Shown here: piece after piece, positions 35,001-45,978 of the stretch
How positions within the stretch are numbered: position 1 is the stretch's first letter
Layout: the number at the start of each line of letters is the position of its first letter
Source of the DNA: Melieria omissa
Taxonomy: Eukaryota; Arthropoda; Insecta; Diptera; Ulidiidae
Direction of reading: 5' to 3'
Length of the DNA stretch: 64,000 nt
NCBI GenBank assembly: GCA_963971225.1
Contig: OZ020267.1
Span: forward strand, 2,728,001 to 2,792,000
The notes under the pieces: generated by a model
What the model was told of the DNA's origin: nothing
What the model saw: the letters and a program-made list of their open reading frames with translations, nothing else
The model's database searches: none
Program-made: the position numbers and the translations under genes

Positions 35001-37940
35001 GGGCTGTTGGCTGTGGAGCTGACGCCACTGCTGATGCCAACAGGTGCAGGCAAATGTTTCGCAACATATTAGACGCGACATATTAGAACTCGTACATCAC
35101 ACGTCAGATAATCGGATAATTATCGAGGAGCTTTTGAAAAGCTGGAAAAATTGTCCAATTTGTCAGGTATTAATAACCGTTTCGAGTGCGCAATATTGGC
35201 AGCACAACAACAAGAACAACAACAACAACAACAACAATAACTGAAATTAAACCCCATATTGGCAACAACAAACACGAAGGTAATTTTGTTCAACAATAAC
35301 AACAACAACAATAACCGCAATGCCGCCAATGTTGTTAACCTCAAACCGCATGTGATCACAATGCGCGCGGCTGCTGTTCGCATTACAGCATCTGCTACGT
35401 TGCGCCGGCCACACGGGCAGGCGGTCGCCAGTCACAGCGCCGACACCAGAAGGGAGCCTTGGCTTGCACCCCCTCCCCCTTTGAAGTTAATTTTTGTTGC
35501 TGTGGGCCATTTTATTTTTAACTTGCCGCAAAAGTCTGCCATGACGCTGCCTGTCAGCCAGGTGAGTGCGGCGAACTTTTTGTTGTTGTCGCCTTTCATG
35601 TAAATATTTACACTGGCTTCAACGCAAAATAATTCAATTTCGCAAATCTGCGCATTCGGCTGACAACTTACCGCCACCTGAGTGCGAATGTTTAATTGGT
35701 CGCCTCGTAACGCTCGCCAAGCGCCTTGGCGAATCGACTGCCGCGAGAAGTCCTCCGCTGGTTGTGTTTTTGTTGATTTATTGCGCAATTATTTCAAGTC
35801 AAAAACTAATGCAAATCAAATTTGCAACACACGTGAACGGAATTTCGAGTTTATGTTTGCGGTTGGAATTGTTGTTTGGATTTTCGCGACTGCGTCGTTT
35901 GGCGTTTTTTTATCGCGTTGTTTACCGCTTTTGTACCGGCGTCAGTGTGCGCTTTTGTTTAATTGAATTTGATTCGATTTTAATTAGGCAGTTAACTAGC
36001 AAAACCAAGGCGCGGATTTTCAAATTCAAAAAAATCGTTTGGACATTCTTGGCGCGAGCGATTGCGACAACGGCAACGCCAACAACATAAGCAATGCTGA
36101 AAACGGTTGTATTAATTGAATTGTGCTCGTTTTCGTGATCTTCTTCTTTTCTTTGTTTTTGTGTACAACTTTTAGCATTGACTTATTTTTTTCATTTTTG
36201 TCTACGAAGAAAATTGCTTGACGGTTGTGCTGCTGCCAAAGAACCGCTGCTCTGCCGAATTTCTAGGCACTTGGTTGTTGTTGTAGTTTGCACTGGACGA
36301 TTTGTGCGACAGTGGGTCGCGCTGAGCACTTCTTCGAGTACTTTTTCAGTTTGTTGGCGTCACAGATGCTCCAGAGCCAACATCTCGCTTTCGGAATACT
36401 CTTCACAGCCAGCGGCAGATGTCGCCACAAAATCTTCCCCGAAATCACTCGATTGCAAAATGAAAATGAAAAACACTCGTACGCTACTTCCTTCCTTGTC
36501 GCAAGCACTTGCAGTCACTTGTCTCGCGGTCTCTTCTTGTTGTATGTTTTCCTCTCAGCTCGACGATGTTGCTCGTTTCGCGTTGGTAACGAAACTGAAT
36601 TCGAATTCAAAAAAATTCACTAAATGACAGCGTTGGGTTTTTTGAGTGTGCTCCACTCTCAGCCGCTAACCGTCGTCGTTGCCTTTGTCACTTGGCTGCG
36701 TGGCTGTGTGCGCGTCTGTATCTGTTGCGAATCGGACGAGCATAATGTCATCACCTGTCGTCGTCGTCGGCGCCAGCAGTGGCCGCTGTTCTATGCCATA
36801 TGCGAAAAATCCGCCTTATTACAGTGAATATCTGCTTCTCTTTGGCCGAGTATCATTTCGCGTTTGCTCTTTTTGCCGCATTCGCTCTCAGTTTATTTAC
36901 TCTAGCACATTTTGGCTTTGTTGTTAATCAGATTCTACAAGGTTGCGGTGTTGTTTTGTTGCAAACAATCTACAAATAACTGAAAGAGACCCCACCGAAA
37001 CGTAGGCAAACAGCCAGATTGGCTGCACATCATCCTGAAATGCAAGAATGTTGCCAGAAATTGTTCAGAATCAATTACGAAATCGAGATACAAAATTATG
37101 GTTGTTCAACGGGAGTCAATGAAAACTGTTTTAGAAGTTTTTTTCTGTATAGGAGAAGTTCTACTAAACTCGACGTCAATTTACATTAAATGCCGAAAGA
37201 ACAGCAAATTATTAGTATTGTTGATATACTGCACTGTTGATATACTTTGTGTATAGAAATGATGACTTTATTGAATCAATATATATAGTACATCTACTCT
37301 TTGAACTTTTTCCAATTTATTGTATGGTAATGATTGATTTTCAAGATTAGGTTTAATTTATTGATTACAGAGCAGAGCGCTGTTACACACTATTTTTAAT
37401 ATTTAGAACTCGGGTTGAAGAATTGCATTTTCAGAAACAACCCATATCTAAGTAACGGCAAAAATTACCAAAAAAAACATTGTGGCAAAGTATTCGTTAC
37501 TGTGTTCAATATATAAATACGTAAATACATATATATCTGTATATAAATACATATAAACATATTTTTTTATTTGTTATGCTTAACTAAAATCAATGCAAAA
37601 TATTTTCAAGGAGTAAAACTTAAATGAAATGCTCGACAGCTTGTTCTACTTATAAACATTATAATTCAAAATGTGCCAAAGCTGTATTCATGACGTGACC
37701 AAAGACACGCATACTGCTAATAACTCGCTTCTATTAGCACTCCTGCTGATAACACATTAATGACGAAATCAAAGCGAATGTGTGGGCGCACCGTGCCAAG
37801 CGTAAATAAATGCGTAGTAATGAATCACAGTCAGCACGCAATGCGTATGTGACTGTGACTGAAAAATCAGAAGTTTTGGCAGCAAGTTCTGCTTTTCCTT
37901 GAAGCATGTTGTATTTTCCATGATGCAATAAACCTTTCAA
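32065..37940. other. Intergenic between twins and Taf1B
   Basis: About 5.9 kb with no recognisable exon. TATA/CATA dinucleotide-type repeats occur at 32250-32275 and 37508-37562; CAACAA repeats at 35208-35237 and 35293-35312. The segment 33170-36960 is richer in CG and CA words and open frames than the flanks and could be regulatory or untranslated exon DNA, but nothing allows assignment. Confidence 0.4.
35208..35312. repeat. AAC trinucleotide repeats
   Basis: Two short (CAA/AAC)n tracts about 55 bp apart. Translated frames across them give Asn or Cys runs that are not genes. Confidence 0.8.
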
Positions 37941-37974
37941 CATAGTGAAATTATTTATTTACTATTTCACTATG
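37941..37974 (-). terminator. Taf1B poly(A) signal in a hairpin loop
   Basis: On the minus strand AATAAA (37959-37954) lies about 145 bases past the Taf1B stop. It sits in the 12-base spacer of a perfect 11-bp inverted repeat, CATAGTGAAAT (37941-37951) against ATTTCACTATG (37964-37974). Confidence 0.5.
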
Positions 37975-38103
37975 CCTTTCAGTGTTTTTAAAAGTTTCCT
38001 TTTTTGGACGTTTTCGAATAAGACTTGAAAAATTTGTTTAAAAAAACAAAAAATTATAAAATTTTCCGTGCGAAACTTGGATCGAACCTGAACATGAATT
38101 TTT

Positions 38104-41100
38104 CTACCAAACCTCCCGGTACAAATTTACTAGCTTATTCAAATCTTTGTTCGGGTTCATGTACTTAAATCGGATGCAATCCTTGAAGCCGTCCAGGTTT
38201 TCTAAACCATACGCGTACATCAGTTCAATGGCCAACATCTGCTCGTACAGCACACACCAGTCGACGCCAATTGTTTGTGCACAGGTTTCCAGTAGCCAGA
38301 AAAATGAATGTGGAAGTTTATTTTCCAAAGACTTTTTCTGCACATTAGTCAAATTGTGCACACTTCCCAGAAGCAGCCAGCAATCCATATTTGATGTGAC
38401 AAGCGTAACCGAGCGCGAATCCTCATCTTTTTCGCGAATCTGCTTCTTCATCAGTTCGTCCTCACTTGTGCAGACTTCGGTGGCCGCGTCATCATTGAAC
38501 TCATCAAATAGCTGTTCGCTGTTGAGATTTCTACGCGGCACCCTCAGGCTCCAATTCGGTATGGGCTCCATATCGCATTCGCTGAACACATCAAACGAGT
38601 GCATCGACAACACATCGAAATTCTGTTCTTCTCGTTGACGCAATGATTTGGGGGGTAAGCTAGTTGGCGGTGGCATTGTTTCGTCTCCAGCACCCTGGTC
38701 CTGCAAACAAAATTAAATCATCGGTTTTTTCGACACCCTACTCGCTTGTTCTCACCTGTTCCGTGGCTGATGCCGTTGCGATGCGCTGCTGGAGTTGCGT
38801 TTGGTTGTTCACCAGCCAGTCGGGCAAGCCCTCGTCTTCGTTTTGCTTCCGCTGGCGCTCATTCGCCAGCAATTTCTTCATGTAGTCCTTTTGGTAAGTT
38901 TCCAGGTCCGTTTTGAATTCGAGTTCCTCAATGTACGTCTCCTTGACAATGTTCTTGCGCCACTGCTCTTCGCTGATATTGAAGTCAGCCTTTTTAGTGC
39001 GATTTACTCGATGTTCAACTGAAAAGTCCAATCGACCAAGAGGCGGTCGAAAGACTCCCACGTAGCAGCGGCGACTGGTACATGGCACGCGCAGCACATT
39101 CAGCTTCAACTCGTACTGCTTGAAGAATTGCCGCAGTAACTTGGGTTGCAACAACGGTTCGAGTGTGCGTTGTGTGTGATCTACTCTCATGAATTCTGGG
39201 ATTTTTATAGACGCCTTCTTCGAGCTGGAGCAATGCAACAGTATGCGCCTGAAGTAAGAATGGGAGGGCACGAAACTCGGCGAGAACTTTATTGCCTCTA
39301 CTTGCTCCGTCGTATTCAAGGAGTGGTGGCGCTCTAGGAATTGCTGAAATATTGACTGCATGTTCGCGACTTTGGTTTTGCTTACCGCCGATTGTTCAGT
39401 TACAAGCTCCTCCTCTTCATTCTGACGGCGGTCCTCTTCGGCCAGCTCTTCAAGCAGCTGTGCGGTGCTCTGGCATTGGTTGAATTGGCGACAGAAACTG
39501 GAGTTGTAGTGTGAGACAATCACTTTGCGCATCTCAACGAACTCGACCCATTCACTCCAGACGAAGAGCGGTGGGAGCGAGGTGTCGTTACTCTTTTTCG
39601 CATCTGAAAGTCGCCGCATTTGTTGATTTACTTTTTGGGCAGATTGCGAGATAAGTTTCTCCTTGTGGCCGTCCAAACCAAACAAGAGCTTTAGCACGAA
39701 AACTACGTATGCCATGGCGCGCGCCTCATAAGCAGGATACATGTGAGGGACACGTGTGCGCATTTGCGGCGGCAGCAAAGTAATTAAGCGCTCCGCAAAA
39801 GTTGCCACATCAGCAGGCAAATTCAAGTCACTGATGTATCGTCCCGCTAACTTAATCAAGTCTGGTGTATTGAAGCTCTTTATGTTCAGATGCTTGGCCA
39901 ACAAGCTGGCGTGATCACGCAGTACCTAAAAATTATAGAAAACTTTTACCATACAATATGCTCAACCCAGTCTTTGTCTTCTCGTCTTAGTCTTACCTTG
40001 TCACTGTACTTTTCGGGGTATATGTTGAAAAGTATTTCTTGCAGCATTTGCTTGCACTTCGGTACAACGTTCTCCGGAAAGTACTGTCGCACATTCTTCG
40101 TCGAAATGTGGCCATCGGCGATGTAGCGCGCCAAGTCACTCAGCTGCACGTCATCCTCCACGAGGTTCAAGGCGATAGCCAGTATTCCGTAAACCTGCTT
40201 TATGTTCATGGTGTGCAGAGTCAAATCTGAGTGCTTCATCATATTCTTCGGTGGTTTCAGTTTGTGGCACTTGAGTTGGAAATCGCGTTCGTGCTTCTTC
40301 AGATGCTGCGGCGGCATTATTTTCTTGAGGTGTTTTCGCGCATGCATGGAGAATTTCAACTGGACGGCGTGTGTAGTGGTGCCTGTGCTGGACGTGTTGG
40401 CCGAGGATTGCGTTTGCGAATAATCGCTGGAACGTAACGAAGAATGCAAGCTGTAGGCAGACTCGTCTAGTTTACGCTGAAATCGAGTTCAAAAAACAAA
40501 AGACCAACATTAGACGAACGAACAGATCAATCTTTCGATAATATTTATAAGATAGAATGCGTATGTTTTATATTGTTTCATCACAGATGCTGCTCAAAAT
40601 CTTGGTCTTTCAAGTAACATCAACACCATGCTCATTTCTACAGAAGACTGCATGAACTTCTTCATTATCCTGATGATTGGCATGTGTATTGGCCTGATGT
40701 TTACAACACCTATTGGCGGCACTAAAAACTACAAGAACGACCAAGACGTTGTAAATCTCAAGGACGATGAATCAGAGGCAGCGTCATTGGCTGAGTTCAG
40801 TTCCGTCTATTTATACTAACAGGAGTACATTCAACTATAGTCCTCTGTGCTCAAAACTAACCTTGTTAGGCAAATACAAGTTTAAATCTATTTCTACTAG
40901 TTCAACAATTTTCATTCAGAATACCTTGCTTTTACGCCACTCGCGTCCGCTTCCACCACCACTCATTGACGAGTCGTCCGTACGCCGTCGTTTCCGCTTT
41001 TTCGCTGTCTGCAAACCGTAGCTGTAGAGGGTGCGGGCATCTCTGCAATAGTACAATTTCAATTTGGTCACTGATCAACTGTTGCTCTAAAACATTGATT

Positions 41101-41577
41101 GAATTTAGCTACCTCTTTAGGAAACGCACGCCCAGCTTGGGCAATTCGGAGTGCTTTTTGTCAAAGAATGCGACTTCCATACGCCGCAGATACGCAGCCC
41201 ACACTTGCAGCGCCATCAGCTTAAGCTCCTCCTTGGCGCCATATCCGAGCAGTTCTTCGACCATACCACGCAGTATGTAGTTGTAGCATTCCCAGGAAGT
41301 TAGCTCAGCTGCATAAGAATCCGACAATCAATAACAGTTAATGGTTCGGTGCTAAAAACTTACACTCCTCCACTTTGAGCTTGCGTATTTTTTGTTTCTT
41401 TTGCTTTTTGCCTTCCATGAAGTCCTGCTCAGTGTCCACTTCGACAGCGCGCACCTGCTCCTGCTTGGTGCAGCACTCCTGGCAGTAGTAGAAGCCCTCG
41501 CGCAGTGTGAACTGCCGCTCACCGCAAACGTGGCAGCTCAGTTGAGGATCAAATTTCAGTTCCTCACCTTCCTCCAT
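38104..41577 (-). CDS. Taf1B: TAF1B, RNA polymerase I initiation factor subunit
   Basis: Subunit of the SL1/TIF-IB-type factor that recruits RNA polymerase I to rDNA promoters; a TFIIB-like protein related to yeast Rrn7. Six exons: 41577-41364, 41308-41113, 41042-40925, 40476-39997, 39925-38756, 38700-38104; 2775 coding bases, 924 residues, all GT-AG and in phase. The N-terminus has a zinc ribbon: CHVC at about residues 13-16 and CQEC at 31-34 (C-x2-C pairs). The cyclin-like core begins SWECYNYILRGMVEELLGYG and continues through WAAYLRRME. A basic stretch KKRKRRR near residue 155 may be a nuclear signal. Conserved helical blocks include TPDLIKLAGRYI, FAERLITLLPP and EARAMAYVVFVLKLLFGLDG. The C-terminus contains WLLLETCAQTIGVDW. 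The length fits insect TAF1B. Confidence 0.93.
40587..40819 (+). CDS. Candidate small single-pass membrane protein antisense in Taf1B intron 3
   Basis: An open frame runs from 40556 to a TAA at 40817-40819. From the ATG at 40628 it encodes 63 residues: a short polar start (MLISTEDC), one strongly hydrophobic segment (MNFFIILMIGMCIGLMF, about residues 9-25), then a charged tail (KNYKNDQDVVNLKDDESEAA) ending in VYLY. The sequence looks protein-like, unlike the chance frames nearby. The frame stays open upstream of the ATG to an acceptor-like TTGTTTCATCACAG ending at 40586, so this could be a last exon or a processed fragment of a longer gene. No upstream exon was found. I do not recognise the family. 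It lies wholly within the 448-bp Taf1B intron, on the opposite strand. Confidence 0.4.
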
Positions 41578-41811
41578 TTTTGTCAGGATTTTTTGGTGGC
41601 CTAATTGATACCAAAACTATTTGCAAAGTGTGTTCGAGTGTAGTGGCGCGTTAAATACAAAATAATTCAAGTAAACGAAACATATGTAGTCTTCTTCTTC
41701 TCAATATGACATTCACAATGGCTGTGGAATAGTTGGATTCCGTGGTGAGTTCAATAGTTTTGCAATTTATTTGTGAATTCGATGTGAAGTATAGTAAAAG
41801 TTTAAATTTAA

Positions 41812-42048
41812 CCCTTTCGGGACGGAGTTTATTTTTGAAATCCAAAATACTCTCAGTAGAAATGTTCTCATGCCATTAATGTTGGGGTTAGCATATTATA
41901 TTGGATGCTCACAAATTCTGAAATCATCCTTTTATGCGGGAACACCGAAATCGAAAAAATATTTTGCGTGGGTTGTAAGATTTGAATAATTTTTTTGAGA
42001 GGCATTAAAAACTTGCTGGGACGTATTATCCCAGTAGTCCCGAAAGGG
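41812..42048. mobile_element. TTAA-flanked MITE, array member 1
   Basis: A 237-bp element with perfect inverted ends CCCTTTCGGGAC, flanked by TTAA at 41808-41811 and 42049-42052. The ends resemble those at 31533-32060. piggyBac-type by target site and CCC ends. No coding frame. Confidence 0.85.
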
Positions 42049-42052
42049 TTAA

Positions 42053-42782
42053 GGGGAGGTTCTCATTCAAATGACTAAAAAGTAAACAAAATTTGGAATT
42101 TTTTTGTGGGCCAATAAAAAAACATAGGAAAAAACAGTTTTAGGATTCAAACAGCTTATATTTTCGTCATTATTTACAAAGTTTTTCAAGACGAAAAAAA
42201 CAAAATGGCGCCCGTGGTGACGTTCCGTCTAAGATGCGGTTCGCGTGGAATAACAAAACTGCGTACAGCCTGCTGCCTCAGGATCGATCTGAAACACAAA
42301 ACCAATTATAAGGCTCGATAGTAGGATACTTTTATTGTAGGAATGACCTAAGAACGGGTAAAAAACTTCAAATTTGACATAATGGTGCGATCTCAAACTT
42401 TGAAATCGATTTTTTAGCCCTTTTTTTATACTTTGAAGCTTCACAAAAAATAGTTAATACAAAGAATTTGTAGATTTTATAGGTCATTACTCCAATGAAA
42501 AGGGTCTTCTTTCGAGAAAACAAAACATGAAGTCTTTCAGTTGAACCGTTTTCAAATGAGATTGTACGCAGTTTAGAAAAATCATGTTTTGAGATAAACG
42601 CTTTTAAAGTTTTGAGCGCGCGTTCCGAGCCGAGAGCGCCCCATGGCGGGATGGCCTGTAGAAACTTTTCTGATGCGCGGATCGGAAAATCGGTTTACCG
42701 CAATATAGTAGACACTAATACCTTTCAAAAAATGTAAAGAAAAAAAATCGAATTTTTGAAAATTTTGAATGAGAACCTCCCC
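42053..42782. mobile_element. TTAA-flanked MITE, array member 2
   Basis: A 730-bp element with perfect 19-bp inverted ends GGGGAGGTTCTCATTCAAA. Its left TTAA (42049-42052) is shared with array member 1 and its right TTAA (42783-42786) with member 3. The ends begin GGGG rather than CCC, so assignment within TTAA-specific elements (piggyBac or Kolobok) is open. A long AT-rich interior with a GC patch near 42600-42660; non-coding. Confidence 0.85.
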
Positions 42783-42786
42783 TTAA

Positions 42787-43515
42787 GGGGGTCGTCTAGT
42801 GTGACGGGTCAAAAAAAATCGTTTTTGTTTTTTTTCATAAATCACTTCTAAAACATGTTTAGAAGACGTGTATAAATGGATTTTTGTAAATTCGAAGCCG
42901 TTATCAAGTTGCACTTGTAAACCGGAGTAGGTATGCGGAGCGCATACCTCCAACTTCCAACTTAAAAACGCGTTTTTCTCAAAACACGTTTTTTCAAAAC
43001 TGCTGCCACGATATCTCAAAAACTATTTAACTATTAATGCTCAACTTTTTACACCATCTTGAGTACATGTCCAACTACAAATTAAGCTAAAAGAATTAAG
43101 ATTGCTTCGTTACTTTTTTTTTTCTTCAATTATATGCACGTGAAAAATAGTCGAAAAACTCATATTTTTTTTATGTTTAGGCAAAAAAATACTTTTTTTT
43201 GGAATTCGAACTTTCTTTTAGCTCAATTTGCAGTTTAAAGTCTCAGGAATGAAATGGCGTTTGGTTTTTTGATTTCAGATAATCACAACGCCCAGAATCA
43301 TGGCAGCAGTGGAGCAACTTTTTTTTTTTACGTCTTCCTGTTGAGTGGTGTAACTCCGATACTAATCAATAGATTGGCTTCAAATAATTATAAAACTTTG
43401 TCGATATGTACTCAAAGAAGAAATAAAATTCAAAAGTTATTTTACTTGAACGGTTTTTTTAATAATGACTGTCAAAAAAGGCATAAAAATACGGCCTTCA
43501 CACTAGACGACCCCC
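42787..43515. mobile_element. TTAA-flanked MITE, array member 3
   Basis: A 729-bp element with perfect 18-bp inverted ends GGGGGTCGTCTAGTGTGA, flanked by TTAA (42783-42786, shared with member 2, and 43516-43519). Inside is a small palindrome GGTATGCGGAGCGCATACC near 42931. A non-autonomous TTAA-specific element. Confidence 0.85.
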
Positions 43516-44112
43516 TTAAGTTTCTAATCGAATTTAAACAATGTGTTGTGACAAAAACAACATTTTAGAAAGATGAGAGCCTAGATAAATTGTTTTATGA
43601 GTAGCTACACGTGTAGTCACCGCTGAATTGTGTCAATCTTGAGACACTTCTAAGATTAGATCCGAATTATGATCCGAATAAAGAAGACGGTAACATTTTC
43701 AAGGTTTAAAAAGCCAAAATGCGTTAAGAACTGAGTTGCTTTGAAGATTTCAATTGCTTTTAAAAGATGACATAGTTAATGTAAACAAATGGTACAAATT
43801 ATTTATAAACGATTTCAGAGAAAACATTATAACGACTTCTTTGGAACGATATTGAACCAATATTTCGATGTATGTGTGAAAATATGGGGTAATTACTCAC
43901 TTTTCAAATCAAGTGATAAGTTGACGCGCTTTGTCAACTGTCATGATTGATTGCTGCATTTGCCTTGAGGCGCGCAAATTGCTAGAAAATCGACAATTCA
44001 GCGTTTGCTTCCTAGTATAAAAGCTAACTATCTCTGGGAAAGCCGTACCAGAAACAAGCCTTGTGTTTTCAAACTCTGTAACTTAGTTCGAATTCGAGAC
44101 TTAGGGATCAGC
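43516..44112. promoter_or_regulatory. Promoter region of the secreted-peptide gene
   Basis: TATAAAAG at 44016-44023 lies about 95 bases before the start codon at 44113, consistent with a transcription start near 44045-44055 and a 60-base leader. A GATA-type site (TGATAAG, 43914-43920) lies about 100 bases upstream of the TATA box; GATA factors drive many fly gut and fat-body genes, so expression there is a reasonable guess. The rest is AT-rich. Confidence 0.6.
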
Positions 44113-44421
44113 ATGAAAGTCTTCATTGTGTTAGCATGTTGCATTGTTGGAATTCTGATGTGCTCAGCGGCAACAAATGCAGCTTCAATTTCTGGTCCGC
44201 AGGAAAGCGTTCCCGCTAGCGACGAGGACGGTGCGTTTGGAATTTAATCTGATTTGTTGAACTAAAACGAATTTTATCCAATTACAGCTCAGCCCTCGGA
44301 ACCGCCAGGCAGTGCTGGTGATGACCCGCCCCCGAAGCCCTTCATGCCTGAGCCACGAACCTTCTTTACACTCTTCCCGTTGCTCTTCCCCGACCTTTTT
44401 TCTCAACTAGTTTCTACATAA
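44113..44421 (+). CDS. Small secreted peptide, proline-rich, unknown family
   Basis: Two exons, 44113-44230 and 44288-44421, separated by a 57-base GT-AG intron, encode 83 residues. The N-terminus is a clear signal peptide (MKVFIVLACCIVGILMCSA, cleavage expected after about residue 23). The mature part has an acidic, Ser/Pro-rich first half (SISGPQESVPASDEDG, PSEPPGSAGDDPPP) and an aromatic, hydrophobic C-terminus (PFMPEPRTFFTLFPLLFPDL). It has no Cys after the signal peptide and no dibasic processing sites. The gene has a TATA box at 44016-44023 and AATAAA at 44463-44468, so it looks intact and compact, like many fly immune, gut or seminal secreted peptides. I do not recognise the family and assign no function. 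Confidence 0.75.
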
Positions 44422-44462
44422 AGTGCAGTTAGCAGCGAAATGAATTGAAACTTAAGCCGAAG

Positions 44463-44468
44463 TAATAA
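44463..44468 (+). terminator. Poly(A) signal AATAAA
   Basis: Canonical hexamer 42 bases past the stop codon of the secreted-peptide gene. Confidence 0.7.
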
Positions 44469-44696
44469 AGAAATGTGCATTAAGTAAAAGTGCAAGGCCA
44501 AAAAACACAATTTTTTGTTGTAAATTAGAAACCAATTAGATTTGTAATGAAATGGATTTCATGCAGACTAGATTGTCTTTCAGAAGTGCAGTCTTTCGTT
44601 ATTACTTTGCAACGTTTTTTGTTCTGAAACGGAAAAATGTGGTCAATGACTGGCGATTTTTTTAAGCATTGGTAAGTTTATCTTAGGTTCTACTTA

Positions 44697-44960
44697 TTAA
44701 ACTGGCCATAAAATCCCGTTACCGGGTACGGCCTGCCGCAAAAGCTCTCTCCAGGCGCCTCTGCTTTGCGCGCGTCTTCTCCAGTTGGTCACACCAAGAG
44801 AAGATAGGGCCTCCTCAACTTGATCCTTCCACCAGAGACACGGCCTTCCTCTTCGCCGTCGACCTCCAACTATCACATCGAACACCTTTTTCGTAGGAGC
44901 TTCATCGTCCATGCCATTAATTTGCTGTGCTACATGGCCACGTCCTTAGGACCAGTGTCC
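44697..44960 (-). mobile_element. Non-LTR retrotransposon ORF C-terminal fragment
   Basis: An open frame (44912-44697, extending readably to about 44960) carries MDDEAPTKKVFD, then RRRRGRPCLWWKDQVEEAL and GVTNWRRRAQSRGAWRELL. The order GHVAR-like / MDD.AP / GRP..RWKDQVEEDL / NWRR.A.DR..WR is the tail found at the C-terminus of many insect LINE reverse transcriptase polyproteins. Only this tail is present, so it is a 5'-truncated or eroded copy between the secreted-peptide gene and AstA. Confidence 0.75.
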
Positions 44961-45767
44961 AATAAATTAGAACATGGATCTAAGACATTCTTCAGTGTAA
45001 AGATTTGCACAAGGCTTGGATATTTTTTCCCCAAACGAAAAATGCTGCAATCTCAAACAACAAAAAAGAAACATTTGCTTACGATTTTTGTTAGTAGCTA
45101 CAATTAGGACAAAGTAAAAATAAAATCGAATGATTGCTATTGTCTTTTGCCATATTTCAACAAGTCTTACGGCTGCTGAAAAGTGGAGACTTGTCTCTGT
45201 CGAATATTTTTGGAAAGAATTACGCTGCGTTTATTTATTGAAAATACTTTAAAATACTCTTTACAACAAAACTAGGAAAACCATATGAATATACATATAC
45301 ACATATATACTAGTACATACAATGACATCAGCATTATCCTTTTGCTGGATTAAATTTGCGAACTACAACGAATGCAATGCTGCGTCTCTCACATCTCCTG
45401 CATTTCCCGCAAAACGGGGATTTCGTTTTATATTGAATCTTTGTTCACTTGGAGTTATTTATTTATTCATATATGTATGTAGGTATGTGTATATAGCTTT
45501 AATACATTTGCAATTTTCATTTGAGTTTTTGAAAGTTGTCTTAACGGTTCTTGTTTTATAATTGATGGTATTTCTTAGCAAATTTGTGTACATGCGTAAA
45601 AATGATATTTTGCTTGTTTGGGTTCTTTAATTGAATGAGACATTGACTTGGTTGTTTTTTGTTTTTTTACTTTTTGCAGTCTAAAAGAGGTGTGAAATGA
45701 TTAATTACATCGGGCTCGTAATACGCTAACATTGTCATGGGGCTGCGGGTGTGGGGAGGGGGAAACG
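44961..45767. other. Intergenic, AstA downstream side
   Basis: AT-rich DNA. Minus-strand AATAAA hexamers occur near 45232 and 45455-45465, candidates for AstA 3' end formation. If used, they would put the 70-bp hairpin inside the AstA 3'UTR. No gene seen. Confidence 0.4.
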
Positions 45768-45911
45768 GGCTTTCGGGATGGCACTCATGTACAGTCAATA
45801 CGCAAATGAAGAGGTCAGTTGTTGTCACCTCCGCTTATACTTAAGCGGAGGTGACAACAACTGACCTCTTCATTTGCGTATTGACTGTACATGAGTGCCA
45901 TCCCGAAAGCC
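45768..45911. repeat. Perfect 70-bp inverted repeat with 4-bp spacer
   Basis: Left arm 45768-45837 (starts GGCTTTCGGGATGGCACTCA, ends CCTCCGCTTA) and right arm 45842-45911 are exact reverse complements over all 70 bases. The spacer is TACT. The match stops abruptly outside the arms. RNA from either strand would fold into a perfect 70-bp stem. It lies about 560 bases past the AstA stop on the AstA-sense strand. There are no TIR-like termini or target duplication. Confidence 0.97.
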
Positions 45912-45940
45912 GTCTTCATGCCGTCGCTTCAGAAAATGAT

Positions 45941-45978
45941 TGTCGTATGTGGTATTAAATTCAATGGAACATACGACA
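45941..45978. repeat. Short 10-bp inverted repeat
   Basis: TGTCGTATGT (45941-45950) and ACATACGACA (45969-45978), spacer 18. It is close to the 70-bp palindrome and may be coincidence. Confidence 0.8.

Noticed and set aside
35566..36090. 174-codon plus-strand frame
   Set aside because: Overlaps other equally long frames on both strands in a GC-richer patch; no domain or signal; looks like chance.
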